Assembly: GCF_025950235.1 (NCBI RefSeq)
Contig: NZ_JAPDDT010000006.1
Span: 186,001-250,000, forward strand
Direction of reading: 5' to 3'
Length of the DNA stretch: 64,000 nucleotides
Source: Luteolibacter arcticus
Lineage (GTDB): Bacteria > Verrucomicrobiota > Verrucomicrobiia > Verrucomicrobiales > Akkermansiaceae
The notes below the pieces were generated by a model. The model worked only from the letters and a program-made list of their open reading frames with translations, did not search any database and was not told where the DNA came from. Below, one piece after another: positions 55,047 through 63,851 of this stretch. Numbering within the stretch: position 1 is the stretch's first letter; each line of letters starts with the position of its first letter. Made by a program: the position numbers and the translations under genes.

Positions 55047-55083
55047 GGTTTTCTCGGGCCGAGTTCGAAAGAATTTGACGGTC

Positions 55084-55357
<274 letters not shown>

Positions 55358-55396
55358 ATATCATTCTGAACAACCAAACCACAAAAGGAGAAAACC

Positions 55397-55789
55397 ATGT
55401 CAAAAAATATCAAAGCCGTCCCCACCAAGGAATACACGGAAGTCGTGGCAACAGCCAACAAGTATGTCGATGGCCTGCGGGGCGGAAGTCCGGCGGATGT
55501 CGCCGATGCATTCCACAAGGACGCGGTGATGTATGGCTTCACCAACGGTGAACTGCTGGGAGGTCCGATTCAAAACCTCTACGACTTCGTTGAACAAAAC
55601 GGGAAAGCTCCGAAAATCGAGACTCGGGTCGACGTTTTGGCAATCACTCCAACCATCGCAGTGGTGCGGATCGACATGGAAAACGATGCCATTGGCGCCG
55701 ATTACAATGACTACCTCACTCTGATAAAGATCGACGGCACCTGGATGGTGATCGCCAAGGTCTATCATCAGTTCGAAAACCAAGCCTGA
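55397..55789 (+). CDS. SnoaL-like/NTF2-fold protein (putative lumazine-binding type)
   Basis: The protein has 130 residues. The ribosome site AAAAGGAG precedes ATG 55397. The pattern NKYVDGLRGGSPADVADAFH, KDAVMYGF, VLAITPTIAVVRIDMEN, DYLTLIKIDGTWMVIAKVYH is that of the NTF2-like Lumazine_bd_2 group, small cone-shaped proteins that bind or transform small ligands. No catalytic residues can be assigned. Cytoplasmic. It lies 40 bp past the OYE remnant and 3 bp before a paralogue, so it may now be driven by the TetR-controlled promoter. Confidence 0.8.
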   Translation: MSKNIKAVPTKEYTEVVATANKYVDGLRGGSPADVADAFHKDAVMYGFTNGELLGGPIQNLYDFVEQNGKAPKIETRVDVLAITPTIAVVRIDMENDAIGADYNDYLTLIKIDGTWMVIAKVYHQFENQA

Positions 55790-55792
55790 CCG

Positions 55793-56332
55793 ATGAATCA
55801 AAAGACTCACTTCATCCAACCCGTCGTCGCGGTGTTGGTAGGCGGATGGATATACATTTCATCCGCCGAACCGACCCAAAGCGATCCGAAAAAGCAGTCT
55901 TCATCCAAATCAGAAACGTCACACCAACAACAAACCAAGGAAAATACCATGAGCAAACCAACCTACGTCCACGAATACAAAGCCATTGTCACGGTTTTGA
56001 AACAATACCTCGAAGGCTGCAAGCAGGCCAAGAGCAGCATCATGAAACCAGCCTTCAACGAGCAGGCGACGATGTATAGCGTCGATGCCGATGGCAAGTT
56101 GGCTGGTGGAGCGATTCAAGGCCTGTTCGACGGCATCGACAGCGCCTTCCGCCCTTCTCCTGAAGCACAGGGCGCGATCGTCAGGATTGAGATCGTCGGC
56201 ACCGCCGCCAGCGCGCGCATTGATGCCAATGACATGTCGGGCTTCTGCTTCACCGACTTTTTCCATCTGCTGAAAGTCGATGGCAAATGGACAGTGGTCA
56301 GCAAGATCTTCCACACACACGTCGCTCCCTGA
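55793..56332 (+). CDS. SnoaL-like/NTF2-fold paralogue with added exported N-terminus
   Basis: The protein has 179 residues. The last 125 residues are a clear paralogue of the preceding gene (VLKQYLEGCKQAKSSIMKPA, FNEQATMYSVDADGKLAGGA, FFHLLKVDGKWTVVSKIFH). The first 50 residues add a hydrophobic segment (FIQPVVAVLVGGWIYISSA) and a Ser/Gln/Lys linker, so this copy is probably exported or membrane-anchored. An internal ATG (55949) preceded by AAGGAAAATACC resembles the start of the neighbour and suggests the extension was added to a cytoplasmic ancestor. Confidence 0.78.
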   Translation: MNQKTHFIQPVVAVLVGGWIYISSAEPTQSDPKKQSSSKSETSHQQQTKENTMSKPTYVHEYKAIVTVLKQYLEGCKQAKSSIMKPAFNEQATMYSVDADGKLAGGAIQGLFDGIDSAFRPSPEAQGAIVRIEIVGTAASARIDANDMSGFCFTDFFHLLKVDGKWTVVSKIFHTHVAP

Positions 56333-56501
56333 GTCTGACGCAGCGCTGCCGGGGCCGTGCTCGTGTAGGTTCCCCCGGTGTGGCCCGGCTCGCGGTCGCA
56401 CAGCTTGTTTGATGGATTTCCACCAAGCGGGCTCTCTTTCCGTCCGAGTTGCCTCGCTCCACTGAAATCGCAAACCAGTTGCCCAGCAAGAACCCGGAAC
56501 G

Positions 56502-57879
56502 GTGTTCGATCGAACGAATTCGATCGTCTTGTATTATCAAACCAACCTCCATGCGAGGAACCCACGTCTTCGCGTTCTGTTCTCTCTCACCGCACTGGCA
56601 GCCGCCTTGCTGGCGTCACCGTCAACCATGGCCGTCCCGCCGCCGGGCATTCCCGATGGACTCCGTCCCCCGAGCAATTGGGGACCTTCCCGGTGCAATT
56701 CAAGGCCTCCGACAGCAACCTCTTCGCGCGGGCAAGTAGTACGGTATCCGTAGTACCCACGGGGTGACCCTGCTTGCCGCATGGAAGAACCACCATTGGC
56801 CGGATGAAGAAGGGGAGGCAACCCGCGGCGACCTGGCGGATCCGGACCGTGATGGCATTACGAATCTCGTGGAGTATGCGCTGGGTCTGAATCCGAATGT
56901 GCCGAACTTCGGCGCGTTGCCCGGGGTCGAGCTGGTGCAGATCGACGGGAAACGCTACCTGGCGATGACCTATGTCCGGCAGACGGATGATCCTCGGCTG
57001 CAGTATTTCGTGGGTGGATCCGGAAACTTGGGGGCGGGATCTTGGCTCGCGCAGATGAATGAGCTGCCGGTGAGCCAAGAGGGGGTGTCGGATGGATTCC
57101 AGCGAGTGAAAATTCGTGACTCGGTAGCGGTGGAGGATGCGCCGCAGCGGTTTCTGCGGCTGGCGATAGTGGGAAACCAGCCGCCTGTCATCGATCCGCT
57201 GCAGCATCGCTTCCTCCATGCTGGCGGACACTTTGCGATGAGGGTGCGGGCCAGTGATCCAAATGGCGACGTGCTGACGTTGTCCGCTGATCCGTTGCCA
57301 CAGGGGGCAAGCTTCAGCCTCGCGGGGAGCGGGATGGCGGATTTCTCCTGGACCCCATCAGCCGCGCAGGTCGGCAATCATGTGATGAATTTCCGCGCGA
57401 GTGACGGCGAGCTTTTCCACACGCGGAGTGTGGTGCTGGGTGTGATCCCGACTGGCACTCCGCTGCGGGATGGGTGGAAGGACTACTACTGGCCTGGAAT
57501 TTCCGACCCGCAGATTGTGGGGCCACTCGCCGATCCTGATCAGGATGGCATTGCCAACATCATCGAGAACGGGCTGGGTCTGGATCCCACCGCTTCTGGG
57601 GCGTGGGGGCTGCCGTTGATGGGCTTCGAAGAGTCCGGCGGGAAAAGATACCTGAGCATGACCTACGTCCGCCAGACGGATGATGCCACACTCCGCTTCG
57701 CCGTGATCGCCAGCAGCGACCTTGCTGCGCCCCCAGGTATGTGGACGGCACTGGATCGGTCGGTGCCCGTGGATCAGACTGGAATTCCCGAAGGCTTTGT
57801 GCGAATAAAGTTTAGGGATGATGTGGCGATCGAGGACGAGCCTCGCCGCTTCCTGCGGCTGCGGGTGACGGACGATTGA
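56502..57879 (+). pseudogene. Frameshifted secreted protein with duplicated C-terminal-type modules
   Basis: A signal-peptide-like start (RVLFSLTALAAALLASPSTM) lies in one frame. The frame for GTFPVQFKASDSNLFARASS and VVPTG lies in another. From 56764 a third frame stays open for 371 residues. That last part has two copies of a module (WKNHHWP...ADPDRDGITNLVEYALGL and WKDYYWP...ADPDQDGIANIIENGLGL, each with a following beta domain) around an Ig-like segment (NQPPVIDPLQHRF to VIPTG). The modules resemble the C-terminal module of the PATR and beta-helix proteins. At least two frameshifts separate signal and body. If only the 371-residue part is made, it lacks a signal. Confidence 0.6.
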
Positions 57880-57924
57880 GGTGGATCGCTCCTGCAGAGT
57901 GACATTTCCGGGCTGAGCAGCCAT

Positions 57925-58045
57925 TGCTGCAAATCGGGAACGCCGGCACCACCGGTTCGCTGACGGCAATGTGGACAACGCCGGCGCGCTCGCCTTCCGC
58001 CGGTCCGATGCCTACGCCTACGCCTTTGCTGGCTCAGTCGGGGGA
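57925..58045 (+). pseudogene. Scrap of a PATR gene
   Basis: The frame reads LQIGNAGTTGSL and, one base over, GNVDNAGALAFRRSDAYAYA and FAGSV before a stop. This is the usual end of a PATR unit, normally followed by a new unit. It has one frameshift and no start. The rest of the 347-bp gap (57880-58226) shows nothing else. Confidence 0.55.
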
Positions 58046-58226
58046 CAGCCATAGCGGCGCGAGTCCGTCCACCAGCACGCTTTCCATAACGGGAAGCAAT
58101 GGGGCCAGTTCGTCCGAGAGCATCGAGAAACCAGATTCATGCAGCTGTCGCTTAAGTAGCCACACTACGAAAATTGAGTAAGCGTGGTCCGGGCCGGCAT
58201 CCGTTTTCCCTTGCCGGGTTTTCTCG

Positions 58227-59130
58227 TCAGGCCGCTTTGTGGGCCTGCCTTCTCAGCTTGGATCGCAGCCAGTTCGCCGGGATTAAGGTCGCCACTTCGC
58301 TTTCCTTCATCGCGGGCAGCCGGGTGAGCACGTCTTCAAGATATTCCCGGGTGTCGATGCCCAGCCGCTGGCAGTTCTCGACGATGGTGTAGAGGATCGC
58401 GGCGCGCTGCCCCGCTTCGCGACAGCCGATGAACAGCCAGTTCTTGGCTCCAAGCTTGGTCGGGCGGATGGCGTTCTCGACGAGGTTGTTGTCGATCTCG
58501 ATCCGGCCGTCGCCGAGATAGACCTCGAGCTTGCGCCACTGCCTGGCTGCGTAGTGGATCGCCTTGCCGAGCTTGCTCTTGGGCAGGATCGGGCGCAGCG
58601 CGAGGCGGTCGATGAGGGCTTTGAGCCGCCGGTGGATCATGCGGCTTTGCGAGGCTCGCATTGCTTCGGGCAGGGCGGGTCCGGCCTTGGCCTCGCGCAA
58701 TTCTCTCTCGATCCGGTAGAGGTGACCGAGTTGCCGCAGGCCGCAGGATCCAGGCGACGAGCTTCGGTTCCTGTTCCTTGGCTTCGATAAACTTGCGCCG
58801 CAGGTGGGCGTGGCAGCCGGCGAGCGTGATGTGCGGTTTGTCCTTGGCCCAGGCGGGTTAGGCCTCGTAGTCGTCGCACTGGATGGTGCAGGCGGCTGGG
58901 CCGGAATTGCCGAAAAGATCCACGATGCCGCCGACGTCGCGACCGGCACGCCAATGATAGCGGACGGTGCCGCCGGGGATGCTGGAAGTCCACAGGTAGC
59001 CGGTTTTAGCCTGGCCGCTGCCGGGCTCGAGGTAGTCGATCGACGTCTCGTCAAACTGGCGGTAGCGACTTCGCCAGTGCTCGTGCTGGATGGCGCGGTA
59101 GATGTCCGAGAGCCTGCTCCTCTGAAACAG
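58227..59130 (-). mobile_element. IS66 family transposase remnant
   Basis: The C-terminal part is well kept: GDGRIEIDNNLVENAIRPTK, then LGAKNWLFIGCREAGQRAAI and LYTIVENCQRLGIDTREYLE, which is the IS66 TnpC signature. Upstream, [13 protein letters not shown] and CTIQCDDYEA lie in another frame that meets a TAA, and a further frameshift near 58740 joins the two. The N-terminal half, the accessory genes tnpA/tnpB and the terminal repeats are absent. Inactive. Confidence 0.82.
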
Positions 59131-59174
59131 GCCGGGCCGAATTCGCTGGAAGTTTATCGTTTAGGGAAAGTGAT

Positions 59175-59445
59175 GGTTGTCTCCATAATCGTCCTCTCCC
59201 TGGCATGGCCGCGCGGAACAAGATTGACCTTGAGATCGTCAAACGGAGTGACGACGTGAAGGGCTTCAAGGTCCTGCCCAAGCGATGGATCGTGGAACGG
59301 ACCTTTGGCTGGCTGGTCCAATCCCGCCGGTTGATCCGCGACCATGAAGTCCGGATCGAACACTCCAAAGCGCTAATCTATCTCTCCATGACCAAGCGCA
59401 TGCTCGCCAGAATCGCGGCCTGAGCATTTTTCAGACAGCCTCTTA
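59175..59445 (+). mobile_element. IS5 family transposase remnant with one terminal repeat
   Basis: A 72-residue frame gives [40 protein letters not shown] and the C-terminal [12 protein letters not shown], the last part of an IS5/IS427-group DDE transposase including the final catalytic Glu in WIVERTFGW. It is followed by TTTTCAGACAGCCTCTTAG, which looks like the right inverted repeat. The left part is missing; it abuts the IS66 remnant. Confidence 0.8.
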
Positions 59446-59616
59446 GGGAGGCTCCGACCACCGCCTCACCGATGTTGTCAGCATGCACGGTCCGGAAATC
59501 ACCGTTCCGTTTAATTGTTGCGGCCTCATGAGCTTCACCGAAACTAACGGAGTGAATAAAGGCAGCTAAGCGGCAGTGAGGTTTCCGGCGTCTGTTGTAA
59601 GTGATGGAAAATGAAG

Positions 59617-59690
59617 CGCACCCGACTGGACTCGAACCAGTGACCGTCCGCTTAGAAGGCGGATGCTCTATCCAACTGAGCTACGGGTGC
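59617..59690 (-). tRNA. tRNA-Arg (anticodon TCT)
   Basis: Cloverleaf on the minus strand: acceptor GCACCCG/CGGGTGC, D-arm with GCTCAGTTGGATAGAGC, anticodon stem TCCGC/GCGGA with loop CTTCTAA (anticodon TCT), T-arm CTGGTTCGAGTCCAG, discriminator G. CCA is not encoded. It reads AGA codons. Confidence 0.95.
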
Positions 59691-59790
59691 CTGCGCGTGG
59701 TGTAGCGGCACCGGCGGGCGAAGTCAAAACGCGAAAGGATCGGAAAGTAAGGGCGGGGAGAGACTTTTCCACTTCGGGCAGGCGGGAATG

Positions 59791-59817
59791 AGCCGCCCCG
59801 GGCTGGCCGGGGCGGCT
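59791..59817. terminator. GC-rich hairpin, probable terminator of the 59867-60355 gene
   Basis: AGCCGCCCCGG and CCGGGGCGGCT form a strong stem with a short loop about 50 bp past the stop of the minus-strand gene. A TTTT tract follows only on the plus strand, so the direction of action is uncertain. Confidence 0.5.
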
Positions 59818-59866
59818 GGTTTTGACTGATTCCGGGCTGAAACTTGCTTGCTTGCTGCTTCCTCCC

Positions 59867-60355
59867 TTACTTCGCGGGGACAGCCTTGGGCTTCTCGTCC
59901 TTAACCCGCTTCTCGGTCAGCTCTTTGCCGCTCTGGGTGTAGCGGAATTCCTTGTCGGAAAGGGAAAGGATGGTCTGCTCGATCTTGGTGCCGACCGGCA
60001 TCATCTCGGGCATGGAGGAATCGGTGATCTCGGTGATCAGCTTGTCCTTTTCCAGCGTCCACTTGGCCTTGGCGGTGACGGAGATCTTCTGGCCGCCAGC
60101 TTCGAAGTTGCCGGTGGAAGTGGCCTTGCCATCCTCGAGGTAGGTGGTGATCGAGTGACCGGTGACCGGTCCCTCTTTCATGTCGCTACGCCAGGAGCCG
60201 AGCAGGGTCTTGGCATACTCCTCGGGCTTCACCGGCGGGGCGGGAGTTTCCTTCGGGGCCTCCTTTGGGGCGGTCGGGATGGCAGGCTCGGCAATGACGG
60301 TGGGCGCGGCAGCGAACAGTGCCAGCGTGGTCAGAATGGCGAAACGGGGATTCAT
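59867..60355 (-). CDS. Small secreted protein, lipocalin-like in pattern
   Basis: The protein has 162 residues from ATG 60355 (MNPRFAILTTLALFAAAPTV, signal cleaved near residue 22); an upstream frame to 60430 adds a non-signal extension. After a Pro/Lys/Glu-rich linker comes LLGSWRSDMKEGPVTGHSIT and alternating beta strands (KISVTAKAKWTLEKDKLITE, IEQTILSLSDKEFRYTQ), typical of small lipocalin-like domains. It ends in a charged tail. Function unknown; periplasmic or exported. Confidence 0.75.
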   Translation of the reverse strand: MNPRFAILTTLALFAAAPTVIAEPAIPTAPKEAPKETPAPPVKPEEYAKTLLGSWRSDMKEGPVTGHSITTYLEDGKATSTGNFEAGGQKISVTAKAKWTLEKDKLITEITDSSMPEMMPVGTKIEQTILSLSDKEFRYTQSGKELTEKRVKDEKPKAVPAK

Positions 60356-60553
60356 GGTCTGGGATGGGATGTTGTGGGATGAGGCCGTCGCCGGAGATAA
60401 TAGTTGGTCCGGCGCGATACGACCGCACAAGGTGGATGCTCCGTGGAATCCTGCAAGTTGAAGCGGGGATTCATGGAAATTTCACGGAGGCGTTTGGGGG
60501 GATGGGGGCGGGCCGGTTGGCTCGGGCTTTGGCCATGGAAAGGGGAAAAAGAT

Positions 60554-60585
60554 TTAACCACAGATGACGCAGATGAACACAGATT
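60554..60585. repeat. Dispersed ACAGATGA-type repeat
   Basis: TTTAACCACAGATGACGCAG followed by ATGAACACAGAT is a copy of a short repeat (internal ACAGATG/GCAGATGA/ACACAGAT) seen scattered between genes in many environmental genomes. It often yields spurious frames. The surrounding gap 60356-60679 contains nothing else that I recognise. Confidence 0.5.
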
Positions 60586-60679
60586 GAGAGGATGGGATGG
60601 ATTCCCCCCATGGAAACCGGGCGTGGACAAATCGGCTTTCGGCTCGCGCGGGCGGACGGCTTCGGGTTGGCTTCGGCGC

Positions 60680-61147
60680 ATGGACAGCCCCGGACCGCCG
60701 CCTCATCCCCAAGCCATACAAGACGCGGAGCATCTCAAGCTCCTCGCGATCTTCCACTATGTGGTCGGCGGTATGACGATGCTCTTCGGATCGTTTCCGA
60801 TCCTTCATGTCATCATGGGCATCATGATGCTGAATGGCAAATTTGCCACGGGCTCCCCGACCAGTCCCGGGGCCGGAATGGGAAACGAGTTCGGCTGGGT
60901 CTTCATCGGGATGGGCAGCATGTTCATCCTCATCTTCTGGACCTTCGCAGTGCTGCTGATCTATGCTGGACGCTGCCTTTCGGCGCGGAGGAAGCACACG
61001 TATTGTTTCGTGATGGCGTGCCTGTCCTGCGTTCATTTCCCGCTCGGCACGGCGCTCGGTGTCTTCACGATCCTGGTGCTGCAGCGGCCGTCGGTGCAGG
61101 GGCTGTTCGACAAGCCACCGATGCCGGGAGCTTACTTGAATCGGTAG
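60680..61147 (+). CDS. Small integral membrane protein
   Basis: The protein has 155 residues from ATG 60680. It has three to four hydrophobic helices (LAIFHYVVGGMTMLFGSFPI with HVIMGIMML, FGWVFIGMGSMFILIFWTFA, and CVHFPLGTALGVFTILVLQR). The opening HLKLLAIFHYVVGG pattern recurs in small uncharacterised membrane proteins of Verrucomicrobia and Planctomycetes. Its 3' end overlaps that of the convergent L,D-transpeptidase gene by 16 bp. Function unknown. Confidence 0.75.
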   Translation: MDSPGPPPHPQAIQDAEHLKLLAIFHYVVGGMTMLFGSFPILHVIMGIMMLNGKFATGSPTSPGAGMGNEFGWVFIGMGSMFILIFWTFAVLLIYAGRCLSARRKHTYCFVMACLSCVHFPLGTALGVFTILVLQRPSVQGLFDKPPMPGAYLNR

Positions 61148-62094
61148 CGGCCGTCTTCCACTTCCACCTCAGGCGGTACCTGGGTGCGCTCGAAGTGGTC
61201 GTAGCCCTCTTTGAGGTTCGTCCAGAAGTCGAACCACTCGCTGTCCTTCGCGCGAGCCAGTCGCTCGGGTGACATGCGGAAGGGGAAGAGGTTCACGCGG
61301 AAGTACGGCTGACCGATCTTCAAGGCGGCGTCGCAGAGCGTGTAGATCTCCTCGATCTTCGGGTCGGTCATGGCGAGGCAGCCGATCGACACGCAATTGC
61401 CGTGGATCATGATGAAGGTGCCGGTGCGACCGTGGTGCAGGTCGTAGGCATTCGGGTAGCCGATGTTGAAGGCGAGGTGGAAGGTGCTGTCCGGCTTCAT
61501 CCCCGACGGCGGGACGAAGTAGAAGCCCTCCGGCACCTGGCCATCTCCCTCGGCGAGCTTCGGCCCCGGCTTGCCCGATTGCGCGGCCACGTCCCAAGTA
61601 CGAAAGTGCTCGTACTTCCCGGTGTCGCGCTTGCGCACCCACAGCTCGAGCTGGCCTTCCTCCTTGAAGGCGCGCAGGAAGACGGGATCGCCGAAGTGCA
61701 GGCCCTGCGCGGCGAGTGCCTTTTCCAATGCCGGGCGCACGCGCTCGGCGGCGGCCTTGGCGCGTTCGGGGCCGGGGAGGGCGGAGCTGACGGCTTGTTC
61801 TTCGGGGAGCACGATGCCTTGGGGCGGTCGCGCGGGTTTGACGAGGAGTGCTTCGGCTGCGTCCGGGACCGAGAGGCCTGGGCTAGCGCGGTCGTCGATT
61901 TCGGGCGCGCCGGCTTTGAGGTCGGCATCGGGGGACCGTTCGGGCCAGTCTGAAGACCGGCGCTCCCGGGGTGCCGGATCTTCGGAGCTGGTGGCGCGTT
62001 CCTCGGGCACGGCGGGATCTTGTTCCTTGCGCGCCTTTTCCCGGCAAGCGCAAAGGCAGGCCAGTGGCAGCAAGGTGATCAGGAAGCGACGCAT
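61132..62094 (-). CDS. L,D-transpeptidase (YafK-like), lipoprotein
   Basis: The protein has 320 residues. The signal ends in a lipobox (LPLACLCAC), so the protein is probably lipid-anchored. A Glu/Pro-rich linker (25-110) precedes the YkuD/ErfK catalytic domain. GDGQVPEGFYFV and HGNCVSIGCLAMTD carry the His and the nucleophilic Cys of the HGxxxSxGC motif. It is expected to form or cleave 3-3 or protein-peptidoglycan cross-links in the periplasm. It overlaps the upstream VanW-GT gene by 16 bp, suggesting one transcript with a cell-envelope theme. Confidence 0.88.
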   Translation of the reverse strand: MRRFLITLLPLACLCACREKARKEQDPAVPEERATSSEDPAPRERRSSDWPERSPDADLKAGAPEIDDRASPGLSVPDAAEALLVKPARPPQGIVLPEEQAVSSALPGPERAKAAAERVRPALEKALAAQGLHFGDPVFLRAFKEEGQLELWVRKRDTGKYEHFRTWDVAAQSGKPGPKLAEGDGQVPEGFYFVPPSGMKPDSTFHLAFNIGYPNAYDLHHGRTGTFIMIHGNCVSIGCLAMTDPKIEEIYTLCDAALKIGQPYFRVNLFPFRMSPERLARAKDSEWFDFWTNLKEGYDHFERTQVPPEVEVEDGRYRFK

Positions 62095-63851
62095 GCAGGG
62101 ACCGCGGGTTGGAGCACCGCGCGCAGCACCATACGCAAGGCCGCGGGATCAGGCGAGGAAAGGGTGTGCATCAGCGGGTGCTCTGGCAGTCCGCAGGCCT
62201 CGGTGGCGATGACCGGGATGCCGCTTGCCAGCGCCAGCAGCGCGAGCCGCGGCTGGTGCTCGATCCATGCCGGGAGGACGAGCACGCGGGCGCTCGCGAG
62301 GTCGGCCGGGGTGCCGGGCGAGCAGGGGATTTCCTTGAAGGGATCGGCCGCCCCCTCGGTCGCGCGGCCGAAGCACTTCACCTCCACCAGCGGCTCGTCT
62401 AACAGGGCTGCCGCCAGTTCGAAAGCGCCCTTCCTGCCGAGCCGAGAGGCGGGGAAGAAGACCGTCTCCTTTGCCACCGGCTGCAATTCGAGCGGGTTCG
62501 GCATTTCCCAATCGATGAGCCAGGCGCGCTCGCCGAAGTGCCGGGCCATCGCGCGGTGCGGTGTGACGAGGCGGGCCGCCGCGGCGAGGGCCTTGCGTTC
62601 GGCGCGGACCAGTTCGGGATCGGCACGGAAGTCGCCGAGCGTGGTGGATTGCGGATGCTTTTCCTTCGCGTGATCGAGCCGGCGCTGGAGCTCATCCATC
62701 GGCCAACGCTGGATTAGCACGTCGAAGCTACGGCCGCCGAGCGCGCCGGATTGCCAGAGGTAAGGCAGCAGGTTTTGGGAAACCACGACATGACGGCACT
62801 CGGGCGAAAGCATCGCGGCATAACGACGTGCCAGGGCGGCATCGCCATCTAACAACGCGAGCTGTCGCTTCGCACCTTGGCCGGGCAAGCGGCGCTGACG
62901 CCATGAACGCAGCAGCGCCTGAAGCGTCGCGCGTTCGGTCGTTACGCCCGGTGGCGGGGACCACTGGTAGTTTGGCTTTTTCCAGCGGCGGCCATCGAGT
63001 GGCACCAGCCAGCGGTCGCCCTCGCGCGAATGACCGCGACACCAGCGGTCGAACTCCGGCCAGCGCGCGTCTAGCAGAAATGCCGAGTGTCCCAGTGACG
63101 GGGCATGCGCCGCGGTCGCCGCAGGATGACGGAAGCACGTGAGCATCCCGCAGGTCAGGCAATCGCCCGAGGGTGCGGAGCGAGGTGATGGCTCGGCCAC
63201 CGGTGCGGCGGCCTTCACCGAGCCGTCGCGTGCAGAGCGGATGCGCACGATGAGATCGGCGGCGGTTAGTTCCACTTCGAGCCGCCATGGCGCGCTGCTG
63301 CGGAAGCGCAGGTCGACGTAGTTCCAGAAGACGGTGGCGTCGAGGTCCTTCTCCGCCAGAGAGCCGGGAACGACGCGCGAATGACCGTGGCGTTCCACGA
63401 CTTCCAGGCCGGCCTCCAGCGCCGCCTGATAGAGAAGGCCGCTGAGCTGGCAGAGCCCTCCGCCGATGGCCGGCACCAGACAGCCCTCGCGCAATTCGCG
63501 GCCCGCAGTGAAGCCTTTCGCCTTCGTCGTGCGACCGAGTTGGCGCCAGAAGCTGAAGACCTCGCTGGCCGGGATTTCCACGCCGTGGAAGGCGCGGGCG
63601 GAGCGGCGGAGGTTCTCGACCTTGCCAGCGGTGAGCGGGAATTCGGCGGCGGAAAGCTCGCGCCATAGCGGCGTGCGCAGCTCGGCGATGACCGGGGCTG
63701 AAACCAGGCCGGCGCGATGGGCATGACGCGGTGGCCGGGTGGAGAACTCACTCAAGCCGCGGCGCAATTGGAAGGCGCGGGACTTGAGGTGGAAGGCCAG
63801 CGCTGAAAGCCGGCCGGGGACATGACGCTCGGGAGCGGTGTGGTGGCTCAT
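62079..63851 (-). CDS. VanW domain fused to a glycosyltransferase-like domain
   Basis: The protein has 590 residues from ATG 63851; an upstream frame to 63959 is Pro-rich and not convincing. Residues about 25-230 match VanW family proteins (LTAGKVENLRRSARAFHGVE, FSFWRQLGRTTKAKGFTAGR, GGGLCQLSGLLYQAALEAGL). A segment with CLTCGMLTCFRHPAATA follows, perhaps a metal site. From about 330 to the end there is a GT-B/GT4-like transferase (KETVFFPASRLGRKGAFELA, VKCFGR, VLVLPAWIEHQPRLALLALA with SGIPVIATEACG). No signal peptide is seen. The two halves suggest envelope glycan work, consistent with the overlapping L,D-transpeptidase, but the reaction is unknown. Confidence 0.8.
   Translation of the reverse strand: MSHHTAPERHVPGRLSALAFHLKSRAFQLRRGLSEFSTRPPRHAHRAGLVSAPVIAELRTPLWRELSAAEFPLTAGKVENLRRSARAFHGVEIPASEVFSFWRQLGRTTKAKGFTAGRELREGCLVPAIGGGLCQLSGLLYQAALEAGLEVVERHGHSRVVPGSLAEKDLDATVFWNYVDLRFRSSAPWRLEVELTAADLIVRIRSARDGSVKAAAPVAEPSPRSAPSGDCLTCGMLTCFRHPAATAAHAPSLGHSAFLLDARWPEFDRWCRGHSREGDRWLVPLDGRRWKKPNYQWSPPPGVTTERATLQALLRSWRQRRLPGQGAKRQLALLDGDAALARRYAAMLSPECRHVVVSQNLLPYLWQSGALGGRSFDVLIQRWPMDELQRRLDHAKEKHPQSTTLGDFRADPELVRAERKALAAAARLVTPHRAMARHFGERAWLIDWEMPNPLELQPVAKETVFFPASRLGRKGAFELAAALLDEPLVEVKCFGRATEGAADPFKEIPCSPGTPADLASARVLVLPAWIEHQPRLALLALASGIPVIATEACGLPEHPLMHTLSSPDPAALRMVLRAVLQPAVPACVAS

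Noticed and set aside
59617..59690. Attachment site of an integrative element at the tRNA-Arg
   Set aside because: No integrase gene and no second copy of the tRNA 3' end were seen in the window, so I do not call one.
60554..60585. Frame ending SVFICVICG on the minus strand
   Set aside because: It comes from the dispersed ACAGATGA repeat, a known source of false genes.
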